A stretch of 54,967 nt of DNA from Balneolaceae bacterium (GTDB lineage: Bacteria > Bacteroidota > Rhodothermia > Balneolales > Balneolaceae): NCBI GenBank assembly GCA_007123985.1, contig SLGA01000214.1:1-54967 (forward strand), given 5' to 3'. Position 1 is the first letter of the stretch. Each line of letters begins with the position of its first letter. A program made the translations under genes and the position numbers. This document shows, in pieces, positions 36,374 to 45,641 of the stretch. The notes beneath the pieces are model-generated. The model had not been told where the DNA came from, did not search any database, and saw only the letters and a program-made list of their open reading frames with translations.

Positions 36374-36392
36374 TATATGTACAGTATATGTA
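36374..36392. repeat. Phased direct repeat upstream of recA
   Basis: TATATGTA-CAG-TATATGTA: two identical 8-base units spaced 11 bases start to start, one helical turn, 105 bases before recA. It could bind a regulator such as a LexA-type repressor, but no known SOS box is matched. Confidence 0.4.
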
Positions 36393-36427
36393 TGAACCAA
36401 ATTTCGATAATTCCTTACACTTTTTTT

Positions 36428-37612
36428 CTAAAGTGTTTTAAGAATATCAAAAAGAGCCCTAATTACTTGCTCACACTGTTGAGACGTGGTGTACGGTGCA
36501 GGCCCAATTCGAATAATCTGATCTCGTGCATCGGTAAAGATCTCTTTTTCAAGAAGTGCTTCCCGCAGGGCTCTTGCATGGGGTGAACGTAGCGCAAGAA
36601 ACCCGCCCGATTCTTCAATAGATCTTGTATTAGCATGCTCAATTTCTGACCCCTCAAAATTATGCTCATCAAAAAGTGACCGCAGATAAGAGAGTTGAGC
36701 GGAGTATTGATTTCTCAAAACTTGTGGAGTTAATCCCTGTTCATTAAAAAAATCTGTAACTGCGGCAGCTCTGAATTGTGAAATAGGATCATACGTTGCA
36801 GTAGCAAATTTTTGGTCACCGTTATCAAATTGTACCGGACCGTCGGTACGGGGATGATCGAGTTGCTCAAACGCAGAAAACCAGCCTGTAATTACAGGCT
36901 TTAGCTTGCAGTTTGCAGGATATCTTAAAAAGCAATTTGCTTCACCCCACTGAAGATATTTGTAGCCTCCTATTAGCAGATACACATGCTCCAGTTTTTC
37001 ATTTGTGAAAGATAAAGGAACTACATTGGTGCCGTGGTAGTCGTCAATCATTAAAGGAATGCCGGCATTTTTTGTGAGCTGAGCAATATCCGTAAGGCGA
37101 CTGTTTATTTCGGAAGTCTCAAAATAGATGCGTGAAAGCATTACAGCTGAGGTTTTACCGTCGAGTTCATTTTTGATGGATTCAAAAAGAGCATCATCAT
37201 TTTCGTGGGGCAGATAAACAACGTCAATACCTGCTGTTTCTAAACTCTTCAACTGCCTGTGCATGGAATGAAACTCACCGGTTGTGGTGATAATTTTGGG
37301 CTTATTCGTTAGGTCGAGAGCTGAAAGCCAAGAAACTATCAGAACATGTGTGTTTTGCTCACGACAGTATTTTCCGGAAGGATCATCATAAAAATTGCGG
37401 AGATACTTCCGCATGATCTCCGTTTTTTCAAAACCAAATCCCCATTTTTTATCAACCTGATTAGCTGCTACAGCCATGTAGTTTTCTACTCCAACGAACG
37501 CTGCATCGGGCCAGGCCTGGTGAGAGTGGCCCGTAAAGAGTAAACGGTTAGCAACGTTAAAACGGCTGTAATGTGGCTGAAGGGTGTGGGCTAATTTGTC
37601 GAATTCCTGCAT
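36428..37612 (-). CDS. Kynureninase-like PLP enzyme (aminotransferase class V fold)
   Basis: A 394-residue fold-type I PLP enzyme. The N-terminus RLLFTGHSHQAWPD corresponds to the kynureninase start motif, IDDYHGTNVVPL holds the cofactor-contacting Asp and a His three residues on, and IGGYKYLQWGEANCFLRYP contains the Schiff-base Lys. GWFSAFE and IRIGPAPYTT follow. True kynureninase cleaves kynurenine to anthranilate; no other tryptophan-degradation gene is nearby, so an unknown substrate is just as likely. It stands alone with 71 bases to the next upstream gene on the strand. Confidence 0.72.
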   Translation of the reverse strand: MQEFDKLAHTLQPHYSRFNVANRLLFTGHSHQAWPDAAFVGVENYMAVAANQVDKKWGFGFEKTEIMRKYLRNFYDDPSGKYCREQNTHVLIVSWLSALDLTNKPKIITTTGEFHSMHRQLKSLETAGIDVVYLPHENDDALFESIKNELDGKTSAVMLSRIYFETSEINSRLTDIAQLTKNAGIPLMIDDYHGTNVVPLSFTNEKLEHVYLLIGGYKYLQWGEANCFLRYPANCKLKPVITGWFSAFEQLDHPRTDGPVQFDNGDQKFATATYDPISQFRAAAVTDFFNEQGLTPQVLRNQYSAQLSYLRSLFDEHNFEGSEIEHANTRSIEESGGFLALRSPHARALREALLEKEIFTDARDQIIRIGPAPYTTSQQCEQVIRALFDILKTL

Positions 37613-37683
37613 GCAGTTTTGGATGATTTTTTTAGGTAATGGTTTATAGGATTAATAAACGAGAAGAAATAAGAGGTTCTAAA

Positions 37684-38484
37684 TCAAGAAAAGTCTCCAT
37701 CTTTAAATCGTTCAATGAGCCGCTTTTCGTTTACTCTTTTAAACGATAAAAGCTTCTCAGCATTTTTTGAAGCAAGCGTCATTTCACGCTTTCCTAAAGC
37801 TCCTTTGGCCCTCGCAACGTTCCATCCCGCAACAGCCATTGCAGCCCGGGCAGAGGTAGCAGCACAGTAGGTTGCCAATATTATTTCAGAACTGCTTACA
37901 GATATCAATTTTTCGAAAACATTTGGTGTCCAGAGTTCGGGATTTACATCGGGCGAAAACGGATCATGGAAAATATAACTGGAGAAATTATTTGGTAACT
38001 CAGCTGATATTGAAAAGCCCGGATACTCATCAAATAAACCGTAAAACAGTTCGAGCTGCAGAAATGGCGTAATTTCAAATCGATTGTTACCCGGCTTGAT
38101 ACGACCAAAAATATCTGCTAACAGTGATGTTTGCCTGTTTAAAAACGGTTCATCACCGAAACTAAGTTTACGGGCTGTTTCGGGACTGATTGGATACGCC
38201 TCAATACTTTTAAATGTAACAGGAGTTTCAGACCCTAATTTTTGCAGATAATCTATGCAGAGTAAAAAGTTGAGGCCGGTGCCGAAACCCGTTTCAAAAA
38301 TGGTGAGCGGTGTTTTAGTTGCTAACGATTTAGTCAGACCGGTGGTTTCAAAAAAAACATACCGGCTCTCAGTAACTGCTCCGTTTGGATTGTGGTAATG
38401 CTGATCGAATTGTGCCGAAAACAGAGTGGTGGAGCCATCTTTAGTCTCTTTGATAATCGGCTCATCCTTATCATTCATAATCAT
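37684..38484 (-). CDS. mnmD: tRNA 5-methylaminomethyl-2-thiouridine methyltransferase, MnmD type
   Basis: A 266-residue SAM-dependent methyltransferase matching the MnmC N-terminal domain (Methyltransf_30), which makes the last methyl transfer of mnm5s2U34 in tRNA. Visible are ESRYVFFETTGL, the SAM loop IFETGFGTGLNFLLC, FKSIEAYP, IFHDPFSPDVNPELW and the closing GALGKREMTLA. The FAD oxidase half of E. coli MnmC is absent, so this is the stand-alone MnmD form. An ATG at 38478 is an alternative start. The YciI-like gene lies four bases upstream. Confidence 0.88.
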   Translation of the reverse strand: MIMNDKDEPIIKETKDGSTTLFSAQFDQHYHNPNGAVTESRYVFFETTGLTKSLATKTPLTIFETGFGTGLNFLLCIDYLQKLGSETPVTFKSIEAYPISPETARKLSFGDEPFLNRQTSLLADIFGRIKPGNNRFEITPFLQLELFYGLFDEYPGFSISAELPNNFSSYIFHDPFSPDVNPELWTPNVFEKLISVSSSEIILATYCAATSARAAMAVAGWNVARAKGALGKREMTLASKNAEKLLSFKRVNEKRLIERFKDGDFS

Positions 38485-38488
38485 TTAA

Positions 38489-38791
38489 CTAATCAACACG
38501 CACAGGCGATGCTGCATGTTCGCCAACTACTGTCATCCAGGGGCGTATCTCCCATTTTTTTACAAGACCGTTTTTTACGTATGGGTCATTCTCTACAAAC
38601 TCTTCAGCTGCTTTTGGCGATTCACCCGAAAAAAGTAAATAAGCTTTATCGGCAGGCTCTTGCAATGCTCCGCCTAAAAGCAGATCGCCGTTTTTGCTTG
38701 CGTGCCAGGCAAGCTGTAGGTGTTCCGTCCGGAATTCGGCCCGGCGATCGAGGTAATCATTTGAGAGTTCATAAATAAGCAGATAGTGCAT
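38489..38791 (-). CDS. YciI-like protein
   Basis: A 100-residue protein of the YciI family (ferredoxin-like alpha-beta fold). It starts HYLLIYELSNDYLDRR, has the conserved HLQLAWHASKNGDLLLGGAL and PADKAYLLFSG, and VENDPYVKNGLVKKWEIRPW. The His and Asp in those motifs form the supposed active site. Biochemical role unknown. It is four bases from mnmD and likely cotranscribed. Confidence 0.9.
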   Translation of the reverse strand: MHYLLIYELSNDYLDRRAEFRTEHLQLAWHASKNGDLLLGGALQEPADKAYLLFSGESPKAAEEFVENDPYVKNGLVKKWEIRPWMTVVGEHAASPVRVD

Positions 38792-38871
38792 GGAACATTG
38801 GCTTTATTGAGTGTTTATAACTTCAAATATAACCAAAGTTTCAGAGATGACAGACTGGAAAGCTCCAATAT

Positions 38872-40005
38872 TTACGGTATGAACCGAAGCTGGAAAACAA
38901 GTACAAGGATGGAGTTATCAAGATCCATTGGGCCGCTTTGGCCAAAACCGTAATTCAGATGAGCCCGCATAATTTCCCGGTTTCCATCGAAAATATATCT
39001 GGTGATTCCGAATAAATAGTTGTTAGAATAAATCCTGTCGTAGTTAACATTTATACCGGTCTGACCCGGTTTTTCAGCCATTTCATCGTATCGTCCCAAT
39101 AAATGCCACTCACGGGTAAGCCTGTACCCTAACTGGGCATAAAATCCGTTAAGATTGTACTCATTATCCTGGTTTAATATGATGCCGCGGCTTTCGTCCT
39201 TGGCGGTGAGACTCATGTATTCGAAATGAGTGAAAACCCTGTTTAGTCCAAAATTATTGGTTGCCACCCGGATGGAGTAAGAGGTTCTGTTAATATCGTA
39301 AGGGCCAACTCCGGCTTGAACCACACCGCGCTGCTGATTGGTTGCTACGTGCGAACCGATTGTAAGACCGTCAACTATTTCCCAGTCAAAACGACCACCG
39401 TAAAGTCCACCACCTGGTTTACGTTCTGTGATATTTGAGCCTGCCTGTACAAAGCGCCCCGCCCCGTTGCCGGCTTGGATTGCGTAATAAAAACTACCCT
39501 GCCGGCCATGTATCATCACACCCAGATCCCGGAAAGCAGAATAGCCCATTACATTCGAAAGTGTGGTTGTGATTGGCGCACGGTCATAGAAGAGCAGCCA
39601 CGAGGAGGCGTTATTTGCAGTATCCCATGACTGACCGGGCATCATTATTTGGCCAACACGCACCACAAACCACGGCCTGATGCGTGCATCGGCATAAAAA
39701 CAGAGCAAAGAGGGTGAAGTACCTGCAAGTTCTATCCATGATGTTACACTGAACGTCTCATTGATGTTTGCTCTGGTTAGTAATCGAGCCCTGCGTAGTC
39801 TGAATCCCTGTGTATCGATTGTTTCAGTGCCAAGTACGGGTAAATTTCCCTGTGAAGTTGTTACTACCTCCGTACTCTGATTGGCGATGTACCACGTTTG
39901 GATATATCCGCCAACATCAACAGAAAGCTGTGCCTGAGCAGCAGGAGCAATTATGAATATGATAGTGAGCAACGCAAATGAAGGAGCCTGTAATGTTCTT
40001 TTCAT
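38872..40005 (-). CDS. Porin-like outer-membrane beta-barrel
   Basis: From the ATG at 40005 (the frame opens with TTG at 40026), a 377-residue protein with a signal peptide ending AQA-QL. The mature part alternates polar and hydrophobic residues in strands of about ten with turns rich in Gly, Asn and Asp (VDVGGYIQTWYI, RLRRARLLTRANINETFSVT, GGLYGGRFDWEIVDGL, AQLGYRLTREWHLLGRYDEM) and ends in an aromatic strand. The FRLRRAR segment near strand three is typical of phosphate-selective (OprP-like) porins. Substrate unknown. Confidence 0.78.
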   Translation of the reverse strand: MKRTLQAPSFALLTIIFIIAPAAQAQLSVDVGGYIQTWYIANQSTEVVTTSQGNLPVLGTETIDTQGFRLRRARLLTRANINETFSVTSWIELAGTSPSLLCFYADARIRPWFVVRVGQIMMPGQSWDTANNASSWLLFYDRAPITTTLSNVMGYSAFRDLGVMIHGRQGSFYYAIQAGNGAGRFVQAGSNITERKPGGGLYGGRFDWEIVDGLTIGSHVATNQQRGVVQAGVGPYDINRTSYSIRVATNNFGLNRVFTHFEYMSLTAKDESRGIILNQDNEYNLNGFYAQLGYRLTREWHLLGRYDEMAEKPGQTGINVNYDRIYSNNYLFGITRYIFDGNREIMRAHLNYGFGQSGPMDLDNSILVLVFQLRFIP

Positions 40006-40180
40006 CTTCTTGATCTGTGGTTTCAATACACACTTTGCAACTCCGCCTGGAAAGCAGTTTGCATTAGAATTTTCCTCTCATATAACTCTTTCTCTATAAT
40101 TGTATTCTACCACTTTATCATGAAGAGTATATTAAGGCTGAGGCTTTTAAGAGCCGCAAAACTGTTTTTACTGCGGATTT

Positions 40181-41410
40181 CTAAACCTCTGCAACATTAA
40201 TTGAGCCGGCAATCTGTTCTTCGGTTAGTTTAAAGATTTCTATGATGTTCTCTTTTGTTATCGGGCCTGCGGCATCAATCTTTTCACCATCGCCATAAAC
40301 GCGCAGAGCGTAGTCTGCAATCTCCGGAAATGCTTCTGCAGGTATACTCTGATCAGTTAATCTCTGGTAGAGTCCGTTATCTTCCAGCCACCCTTCAAAA
40401 ACAGCAATAAATTCAGCTGCACTCTCATTTATGTTTGATGTTTTGATATCGAACAGCTTTTCACCTAATAGTGCGAGCCTGTCAACACAGCGGTTATTTT
40501 CTACCAACCACTTGAAGTACGCGGGATAAAGAATGGCCAGTCCACGCCCGTGTGCAAGATTTGGGTTGTAGCCGCTGAGGGCATGTTCCAGATTGTGCAG
40601 CAAAAATGTTGTGGGCACTCTACCGGCTGTTTGCATGGTATTGAGGGCCATTGTGGATGCCCATAAAAGCTGCCCGCGAAGAGATTCGTTTTCTGGATTT
40701 TCAAGCACTTTCGGCAAAGCTTCAATAACCACTTGCATAACACCTTCGCTGTATCTGTCAGCGGGAGGGGCTTCATTTCCACCGAGGATGTAATTTTCAA
40801 AAACATGGCTCAGAATATCAGAAGCACCATCACGTGTAGTTTGGGGTGGCAGCGAGGTGTGATAAGCAGGATTGAGCCACGATGCTGATGGTTTAAGAAA
40901 CGGATAGCTGATCGGCGATTTTCCTTTTACTTCGGGATTGGAAATTACGGCATGGGCTGTAACCTCCGATGCGGTTGCGGCTGTGGTTGGGATGGTGGCA
41001 ACCGGCAAAGCGCCCTGCATAGTTTTGTATTTCGGTTCGCCCAGAACGTATGGCCAGATTTCTTTCGCATCATCATGAATGAGACCCGCAATTGCTTTGG
41101 ATGCATCCATTACCGACCCACCGCCAAATGCAAGTACAAAATCAACATCATTTTCTTTTCCGATTGCAGCAGCCCTATCAATTGTTACTGCATGCGGGTT
41201 GGGCTCTATTCCCTCAAAAAGAACAAATTCAATATTTCTTTGTGAAAGATTAGCCTTCACTTCATCAAGATAACCGATTCGTTTTACACTGCCGCCGCCA
41301 ATTACAACCAGTACACGGTTTCCGTAATCTTTTAATTGGTCGAAAAAAGCGCTCTCTTTTGAGCTGCCAAAATAGATTCGTGTTGGGATATGAATTTCAA
41401 ATGAGTTCAT
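40181..41410 (-). CDS. Iron-containing alcohol dehydrogenase (butanol dehydrogenase/YqhD-like)
   Basis: From the ATG at 41410, 409 residues (the frame extends 25 codons upstream, but MNSFEIHIPTRIYFG is the family start). The Rossmann part has VLVVIGGGSVKRIGYLDEV and FVLAFGGGSVMDASKAIAG; metal-ligand motifs are DILSHVFENYILGG, LLHNLEHALSGYNPNLAHGR. Members reduce aldehydes with NAD(P)H. Aldehyde detoxification, including methylglyoxal, is possible but not shown. It is divergent from the M20 hydrolase. Confidence 0.93.
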   Translation of the reverse strand: MNSFEIHIPTRIYFGSSKESAFFDQLKDYGNRVLVVIGGGSVKRIGYLDEVKANLSQRNIEFVLFEGIEPNPHAVTIDRAAAIGKENDVDFVLAFGGGSVMDASKAIAGLIHDDAKEIWPYVLGEPKYKTMQGALPVATIPTTAATASEVTAHAVISNPEVKGKSPISYPFLKPSASWLNPAYHTSLPPQTTRDGASDILSHVFENYILGGNEAPPADRYSEGVMQVVIEALPKVLENPENESLRGQLLWASTMALNTMQTAGRVPTTFLLHNLEHALSGYNPNLAHGRGLAILYPAYFKWLVENNRCVDRLALLGEKLFDIKTSNINESAAEFIAVFEGWLEDNGLYQRLTDQSIPAEAFPEIADYALRVYGDGEKIDAAGPITKENIIEIFKLTEEQIAGSINVAEV

Positions 41411-41535
41411 GTTAGAGAAAATTTGGTTATCATTATTCAGAATAAAATGAGCAAAAAAATGAATCAGTTTTGCTGATTCAGGCACCTTGATCTTTCTTCA
41501 ATATATCAACAAAGCGCGATTAAATAAGATTTCAT

Positions 41536-42723
41536 ATGAGCCAAATTCAGGATCAAATTCACAAAAAAGCGGAAAAGTACTTCGATTATATGGTGCAGAC
41601 CAGGAGGTACCTTCATAAAAATCCAGAAGTAAGTTTTAAGGAATTTGAGACAACCGATTACATTATTCATGAGTTGAAAAAACTGGGTATTGAAACCAAA
41701 CGCCCGCTTGAAACCGGTTGTATAGGTATCATTGAAGGAAATCAATCCGACAGCGTTGTTGCTCTGCGGGCCGATATTGATGCTCTCCCGATGGATGAGG
41801 AGGGAGATGCAAAAAGAGAGTTTATGAGCGAAAGGCCAGGAGCCGCACACTGCTGCGGTCACGATTTTCACACAGCGAACCTGCTTGGAACGGCGCGTAT
41901 TCTGAATGATCTGAAGGAGAATATTGACGGAAAAGTAGTTTTGATCTTTCAACCGGCTGAGGAGAAGCTTCCCGGAGGAGGGCGGCTTCTAACAGAATCA
42001 GGAGCATTGCAAAATGAAGGGGTGAAAAAAGTGTATGGAATGCATACAAACCCAAACTTTGCTCCGGGGCAGATAGCTGTAAAATCCGGCCCCCTCATGG
42101 CCTGTACTGTTGAATTTGATGTAGAGATCATCGGAAAGGGTGGCCATGCGGCTGCCCCGCATACCACCGTTGATCCCATTGTGGTCGCTGCCCAGGTTAT
42201 TCAGCAGTTTCAAACCATTCCAAGCCGATCACTCGATCCTACTGAACCATCGGTGATAACTGTGGGGAAATTTCAAGCAGGTTCAGCACATAATATTATA
42301 CCTGAAAAAGCCAGTTTAATGGGCACAGTTCGTGCATTTTCAATGGAAACAGCACGATTTATCAAACAAAGAATGGAGGAAATACTCTCCGGTGTAACTG
42401 CTGCATCGGGTGCAACTTTTACGTTTGAATTCAATGAAGGCTACCCGGCTGTTGTAAATGACGAAGACTGTGCAGAAACCATCCAATTATCCGGTGAAAA
42501 ACTATTGGGATCAGATAATGTGATTGTATTGGAAAGGCCGCTCATGGCTGGTGAGGATTTTGCATTCTACCAGCAGCAATTTCCAGGTGCATTTTTCTTT
42601 TTGGGTACCGGCAGCGATGAAGCAGACTCAAAATGGAGTTGGCACCATCCGCGATACAATGTAGATGAAAAAGCATTTCTCACAAGCTCGGCATTGATGG
42701 CCGGTATTGTTCTGAACAGCTGA
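41536..42723 (+). CDS. M20 amidohydrolase (N-acyl amino acid / IAA-amino acid hydrolase type)
   Basis: A 395-residue dinuclear metal hydrolase of peptidase family M20D. Metal-binding and catalytic motifs are ADIDALPMDEEGD, HCCGHDFHTANLLGTARIL, VLIFQPAEEKLPGGGRLL and near the end MAGEDFAFYQQQFPGAFFF; the lid domain has GKGGHAAAPHTTVDPIVVAA. No signal peptide. It cleaves N-acyl groups from amino acids; the true substrate is unknown. About 100 bases separate it from the TRAP genes, so it may not belong to that operon. Confidence 0.93.
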   Translation: MSQIQDQIHKKAEKYFDYMVQTRRYLHKNPEVSFKEFETTDYIIHELKKLGIETKRPLETGCIGIIEGNQSDSVVALRADIDALPMDEEGDAKREFMSERPGAAHCCGHDFHTANLLGTARILNDLKENIDGKVVLIFQPAEEKLPGGGRLLTESGALQNEGVKKVYGMHTNPNFAPGQIAVKSGPLMACTVEFDVEIIGKGGHAAAPHTTVDPIVVAAQVIQQFQTIPSRSLDPTEPSVITVGKFQAGSAHNIIPEKASLMGTVRAFSMETARFIKQRMEEILSGVTAASGATFTFEFNEGYPAVVNDEDCAETIQLSGEKLLGSDNVIVLERPLMAGEDFAFYQQQFPGAFFFLGTGSDEADSKWSWHHPRYNVDEKAFLTSSALMAGIVLNS

Positions 42724-42825
42724 CAGCATATTGTGTAAAAGCATAATTCTGCTTTGAGAATTACCACTCTGAGGTTTACATTGCTTCTACCGCATTAGGT
42801 GATGGATGTAAATTAAAATACCCGA

Positions 42826-43818
42826 ATGGTTACCAGACTAGCCCGGCTTTGCTTGTTCTCGCTCTCACTGATAGTTTTCAGTGCATGTTCTGATAGTTCA
42901 GAGATCACTGTACTCAAGCTCGGTCACGGTCTCGACAGTACCCACCCTGTGCATCTTGCCATGGAGTATATGGCCGAGAGGGCAAGCGAATATTCAGAAG
43001 GTACTATTCGGATTGATGTGTATCCCGGGCAGCAATTGGGAACCGAGCGTGAACTTCTTGAGCTGCTTCAAATCGGCAGTGTGGATATTACGAAGGTCTC
43101 ATCAAGTGTAATAGAAGGATTTGATCCCATTTATAAAGTGTTCAGTGTTCCGTTTTTATTTGTGGATGAAGAGCACAGATACAACGTATGGGATGGTGAA
43201 ATTGGCCGTGAATTGCTGGATGCCGGAGAACGGATTCGCCTGATGGGACTTACCTATTACGATGCAGGTACACGAAGTTTTTACACCAAAGAGACTCCAA
43301 TAAACCATCCTGATGATCTTTCCGGTTTACGGATCAGGGTACAGGAGAGTCCCGCATCAATCCAGATGGTGAATTTACTTGGCGGCTCTGCCACACCAAT
43401 ATCCTGGGGAGAAATTTATACGGCACTGCAGCAGGGAATTGTGGATGGTGCAGAAAATAATGCCCCGAGTTTTCATCTGTCGCGCCATTATGAGGTAGCA
43501 AGATTTTACAGCATCAACGAGCACACAGCCGTGCCGGATATTTTGTACATAAGCCTGGCCACATGGAATCGGTTAACTGAGACTGAACAGGAGATTATTC
43601 AGAAGGCCGCGGATGAATCGGCTATCTACCAGCGCCGTTTATGGCGTGAGGCAACAGACCGCGCAATGGATGAGGTTCAGGCTGCCGGTGTTGAAGTGGT
43701 TTATCCGGATAAGCAGCCATTCATTGAACGCTTGCAGCCGCTTTACCAGGTTTATATGGACGAATCGGATGAACTAAAGCAGTTTATTGAACGAATTCAG
43801 GAGCTTGCTGATGGATAA
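42826..43818 (+). CDS. dctP: TRAP transporter solute-binding protein DctP
   Basis: The substrate-capturing component of a TRAP transporter, 330 residues. The N-terminus looks like a lipoprotein signal with lipobox F-S-A-C (about Cys21), so it is tethered rather than free. Family features are KLGHGLDSTHPVHLAMEYMA, VYPGQQLGTERELLELLQIG, the LRIRVQESP motif whose Arg binds the substrate carboxylate, and QQGIVDGAENNAPSF. Given the genes that follow, the ligand is probably galacturonate and/or glucuronate (inference). Confidence 0.95.
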   Translation: MVTRLARLCLFSLSLIVFSACSDSSEITVLKLGHGLDSTHPVHLAMEYMAERASEYSEGTIRIDVYPGQQLGTERELLELLQIGSVDITKVSSSVIEGFDPIYKVFSVPFLFVDEEHRYNVWDGEIGRELLDAGERIRLMGLTYYDAGTRSFYTKETPINHPDDLSGLRIRVQESPASIQMVNLLGGSATPISWGEIYTALQQGIVDGAENNAPSFHLSRHYEVARFYSINEHTAVPDILYISLATWNRLTETEQEIIQKAADESAIYQRRLWREATDRAMDEVQAAGVEVVYPDKQPFIERLQPLYQVYMDESDELKQFIERIQELADG

Positions 43819-44326
43819 AATCATACAAATAATTGATACGGTTTTAGCATGGATTCTCATTATTCTGATGGGAATTCTGGTTATTGATGTTACCTGGCAG
43901 GTTATTGCACGTTTTTTATTGGGCTCAGCCAGCTCATTTACTGAGGAGGTAGCCCGCTTTTTGCTCATCTGGATAGGTCTTCTAGGCGCAGCCTATGCCT
44001 ACCGGAAAGATCTGCACCTTGCCTTCGACTATTTTTCAATGAAAGTACACGGGCCGAGAAAGAAGATGCTCGGAATATTTATTCATTCTCTTGTGGCTGT
44101 TTTCTCATTCCTGGTGCTTGTTATTGGCGGAGGTTATCTGGTAAATCTTACGTGGGAATTGAACCAGGTTTCAGCTGCACTGCAAATACGTCTGGCATAT
44201 GTGTACAGCGTTCTGCCTCTCAGCGGTTTTCTGATTGTACTCTATTCTGCGGTTTTCATCAGAGATATTATTCGTGGTGACGAAAATTCTGATGTACCTG
44301 ATCCTAAACCAAGTGAGTCAATTTGA
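43811..44326 (+). CDS. dctQ: TRAP transporter small permease DctQ
   Basis: From the ATG at 43811 (overlapping the dctP stop by eight bases), 171 residues with four membrane segments. The conserved second segment reads FTEEVARFLLIWIGLLGAAY followed by AYRKDLHLAFDYF. It pairs with DctM to form the Na+-driven permease. Confidence 0.94.
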   Translation: MDKIIQIIDTVLAWILIILMGILVIDVTWQVIARFLLGSASSFTEEVARFLLIWIGLLGAAYAYRKDLHLAFDYFSMKVHGPRKKMLGIFIHSLVAVFSFLVLVIGGGYLVNLTWELNQVSAALQIRLAYVYSVLPLSGFLIVLYSAVFIRDIIRGDENSDVPDPKPSESI

Positions 44327-45621
44327 TGGAGATTGCAGGAGTTCTGGTTCTGATTATTAGCTTTGTTTTTTTGCTTCTTATCGGGGTTCCCATTGCATTT
44401 TGTATCGGTATAGCCACACTTCTTACCATGCTGGTGAGCATACCATTTGATCCCGCCGTTACCACGGTTGCCCAACGTATGGCTACCGGCCTCGACAGTT
44501 TTACCCTGCTTGCGATCCCGTTTTTTATTCTTGCAGGGCAGATTATGAACCAGGGCGGTATTGCCCGGCGCCTTATCGATTTTGCGAAATCTATTGTTGG
44601 CATGCTGCCCGGAGGGCTTGCATATGTGCATGTGGTGGCAGCGATGTTGTTTGGCTCTATCTCCGGTTCGGCAGTGGCCACAGCTTCAGCAATCGGCGGT
44701 TTTATGGGGCCGCAAATGGAAAAAGAGGGATATGATAAAGACTTCACGGCAGCGCTCAATATCACGTCATCCACAACCGGGCTGATAATTCCGCCCAGTA
44801 ATATCCTTATTGTTTACTCACTGGCTAGCGGCGGTGCTTCTATTGCAGCCCTTTTTCTTGCGGGGTACATTCCAGGTATTTTAACCGGATTGCTGCTGAT
44901 GGCGGTTTCCGGCTACTTTGCATTTAAACGGAAATATCCTGTTACAGGCCGTGTTTCATTAAAAGTTGCAGCCAGAAAATTCTGGGATGCTATTCCAAGC
45001 CTGTTTCTAATTATTCTTGTGATCGGTGGTATAGTGGCAGGAATTTTCACAGCAACAGAGGCATCGGCCATTGCCGTAGTCTATGCTCTGTTTCTTGCGA
45101 TAGCATACAGAAGTATGAGTCCTGCTCAGTTAAAAAGTGTGATGCTATCAAGCGTAAACACCACAGCAATTGTAGCACTCCTTATTGCTACCTCAATGGC
45201 TATGTCGTGGATTATGTCGTACGAGAATATTCCGATTTTTGTAACGGAAAGTTTGATAGCTTTAAGTGATAATCCGTTTGTGATTCTTATCATCATTAAC
45301 ATTATTCTGCTGATGGTGGGTGTGTTCATGGACATGACACCGGCTGTGCTCATTTTCACACCTATATTCCTGCCCCTTGTTGTTGAGATGGGTATGGATC
45401 CCGTTCATTTCGGGATCATAATGGTACTGAATTTAAGTGTTGGCTTGTGCACGCCGCCCGTGGGCAGTGTGCTTTTTGTAGGTTGCGGTATTGCAAATAT
45501 CTCCATTTCAAAAGTTATAAAACCTCTGATTCCGCTTTTCATCGCTATGGTAATTTCTCTGCTGATAGTGACCTATTTTGAAGATTTGAGCCTTTTCCTG
45601 CCGAGATTGTTCGGGTATTAA
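44326..45621 (+). CDS. dctM: TRAP transporter large permease DctM
   Basis: A 431-residue transport subunit with about twelve hydrophobic segments. Family motifs are LLAIPFFILAGQIMNQGGIA, LFGSISGSAVATASAIGGFM, SSTTGLIIPPSNILIVY and near the C-terminus LNLSVGLCTPPVGSVLFVGC. Its ATG overlaps the dctQ TGA by one base (TGATG). The uxaE start follows 20 bases after its stop. Confidence 0.96.
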   Translation: MEIAGVLVLIISFVFLLLIGVPIAFCIGIATLLTMLVSIPFDPAVTTVAQRMATGLDSFTLLAIPFFILAGQIMNQGGIARRLIDFAKSIVGMLPGGLAYVHVVAAMLFGSISGSAVATASAIGGFMGPQMEKEGYDKDFTAALNITSSTTGLIIPPSNILIVYSLASGGASIAALFLAGYIPGILTGLLLMAVSGYFAFKRKYPVTGRVSLKVAARKFWDAIPSLFLIILVIGGIVAGIFTATEASAIAVVYALFLAIAYRSMSPAQLKSVMLSSVNTTAIVALLIATSMAMSWIMSYENIPIFVTESLIALSDNPFVILIIINIILLMVGVFMDMTPAVLIFTPIFLPLVVEMGMDPVHFGIIMVLNLSVGLCTPPVGSVLFVGCGIANISISKVIKPLIPLFIAMVISLLIVTYFEDLSLFLPRLFGY

Positions 45622-45641
45622 TTTAATTGATCAGAATTGTA

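Noticed and set aside
42738..42755. Hairpin AAAGCA/TGCTTT after the M20 hydrolase as a terminator
   Set aside because: Only six base pairs and three T; too weak to call.
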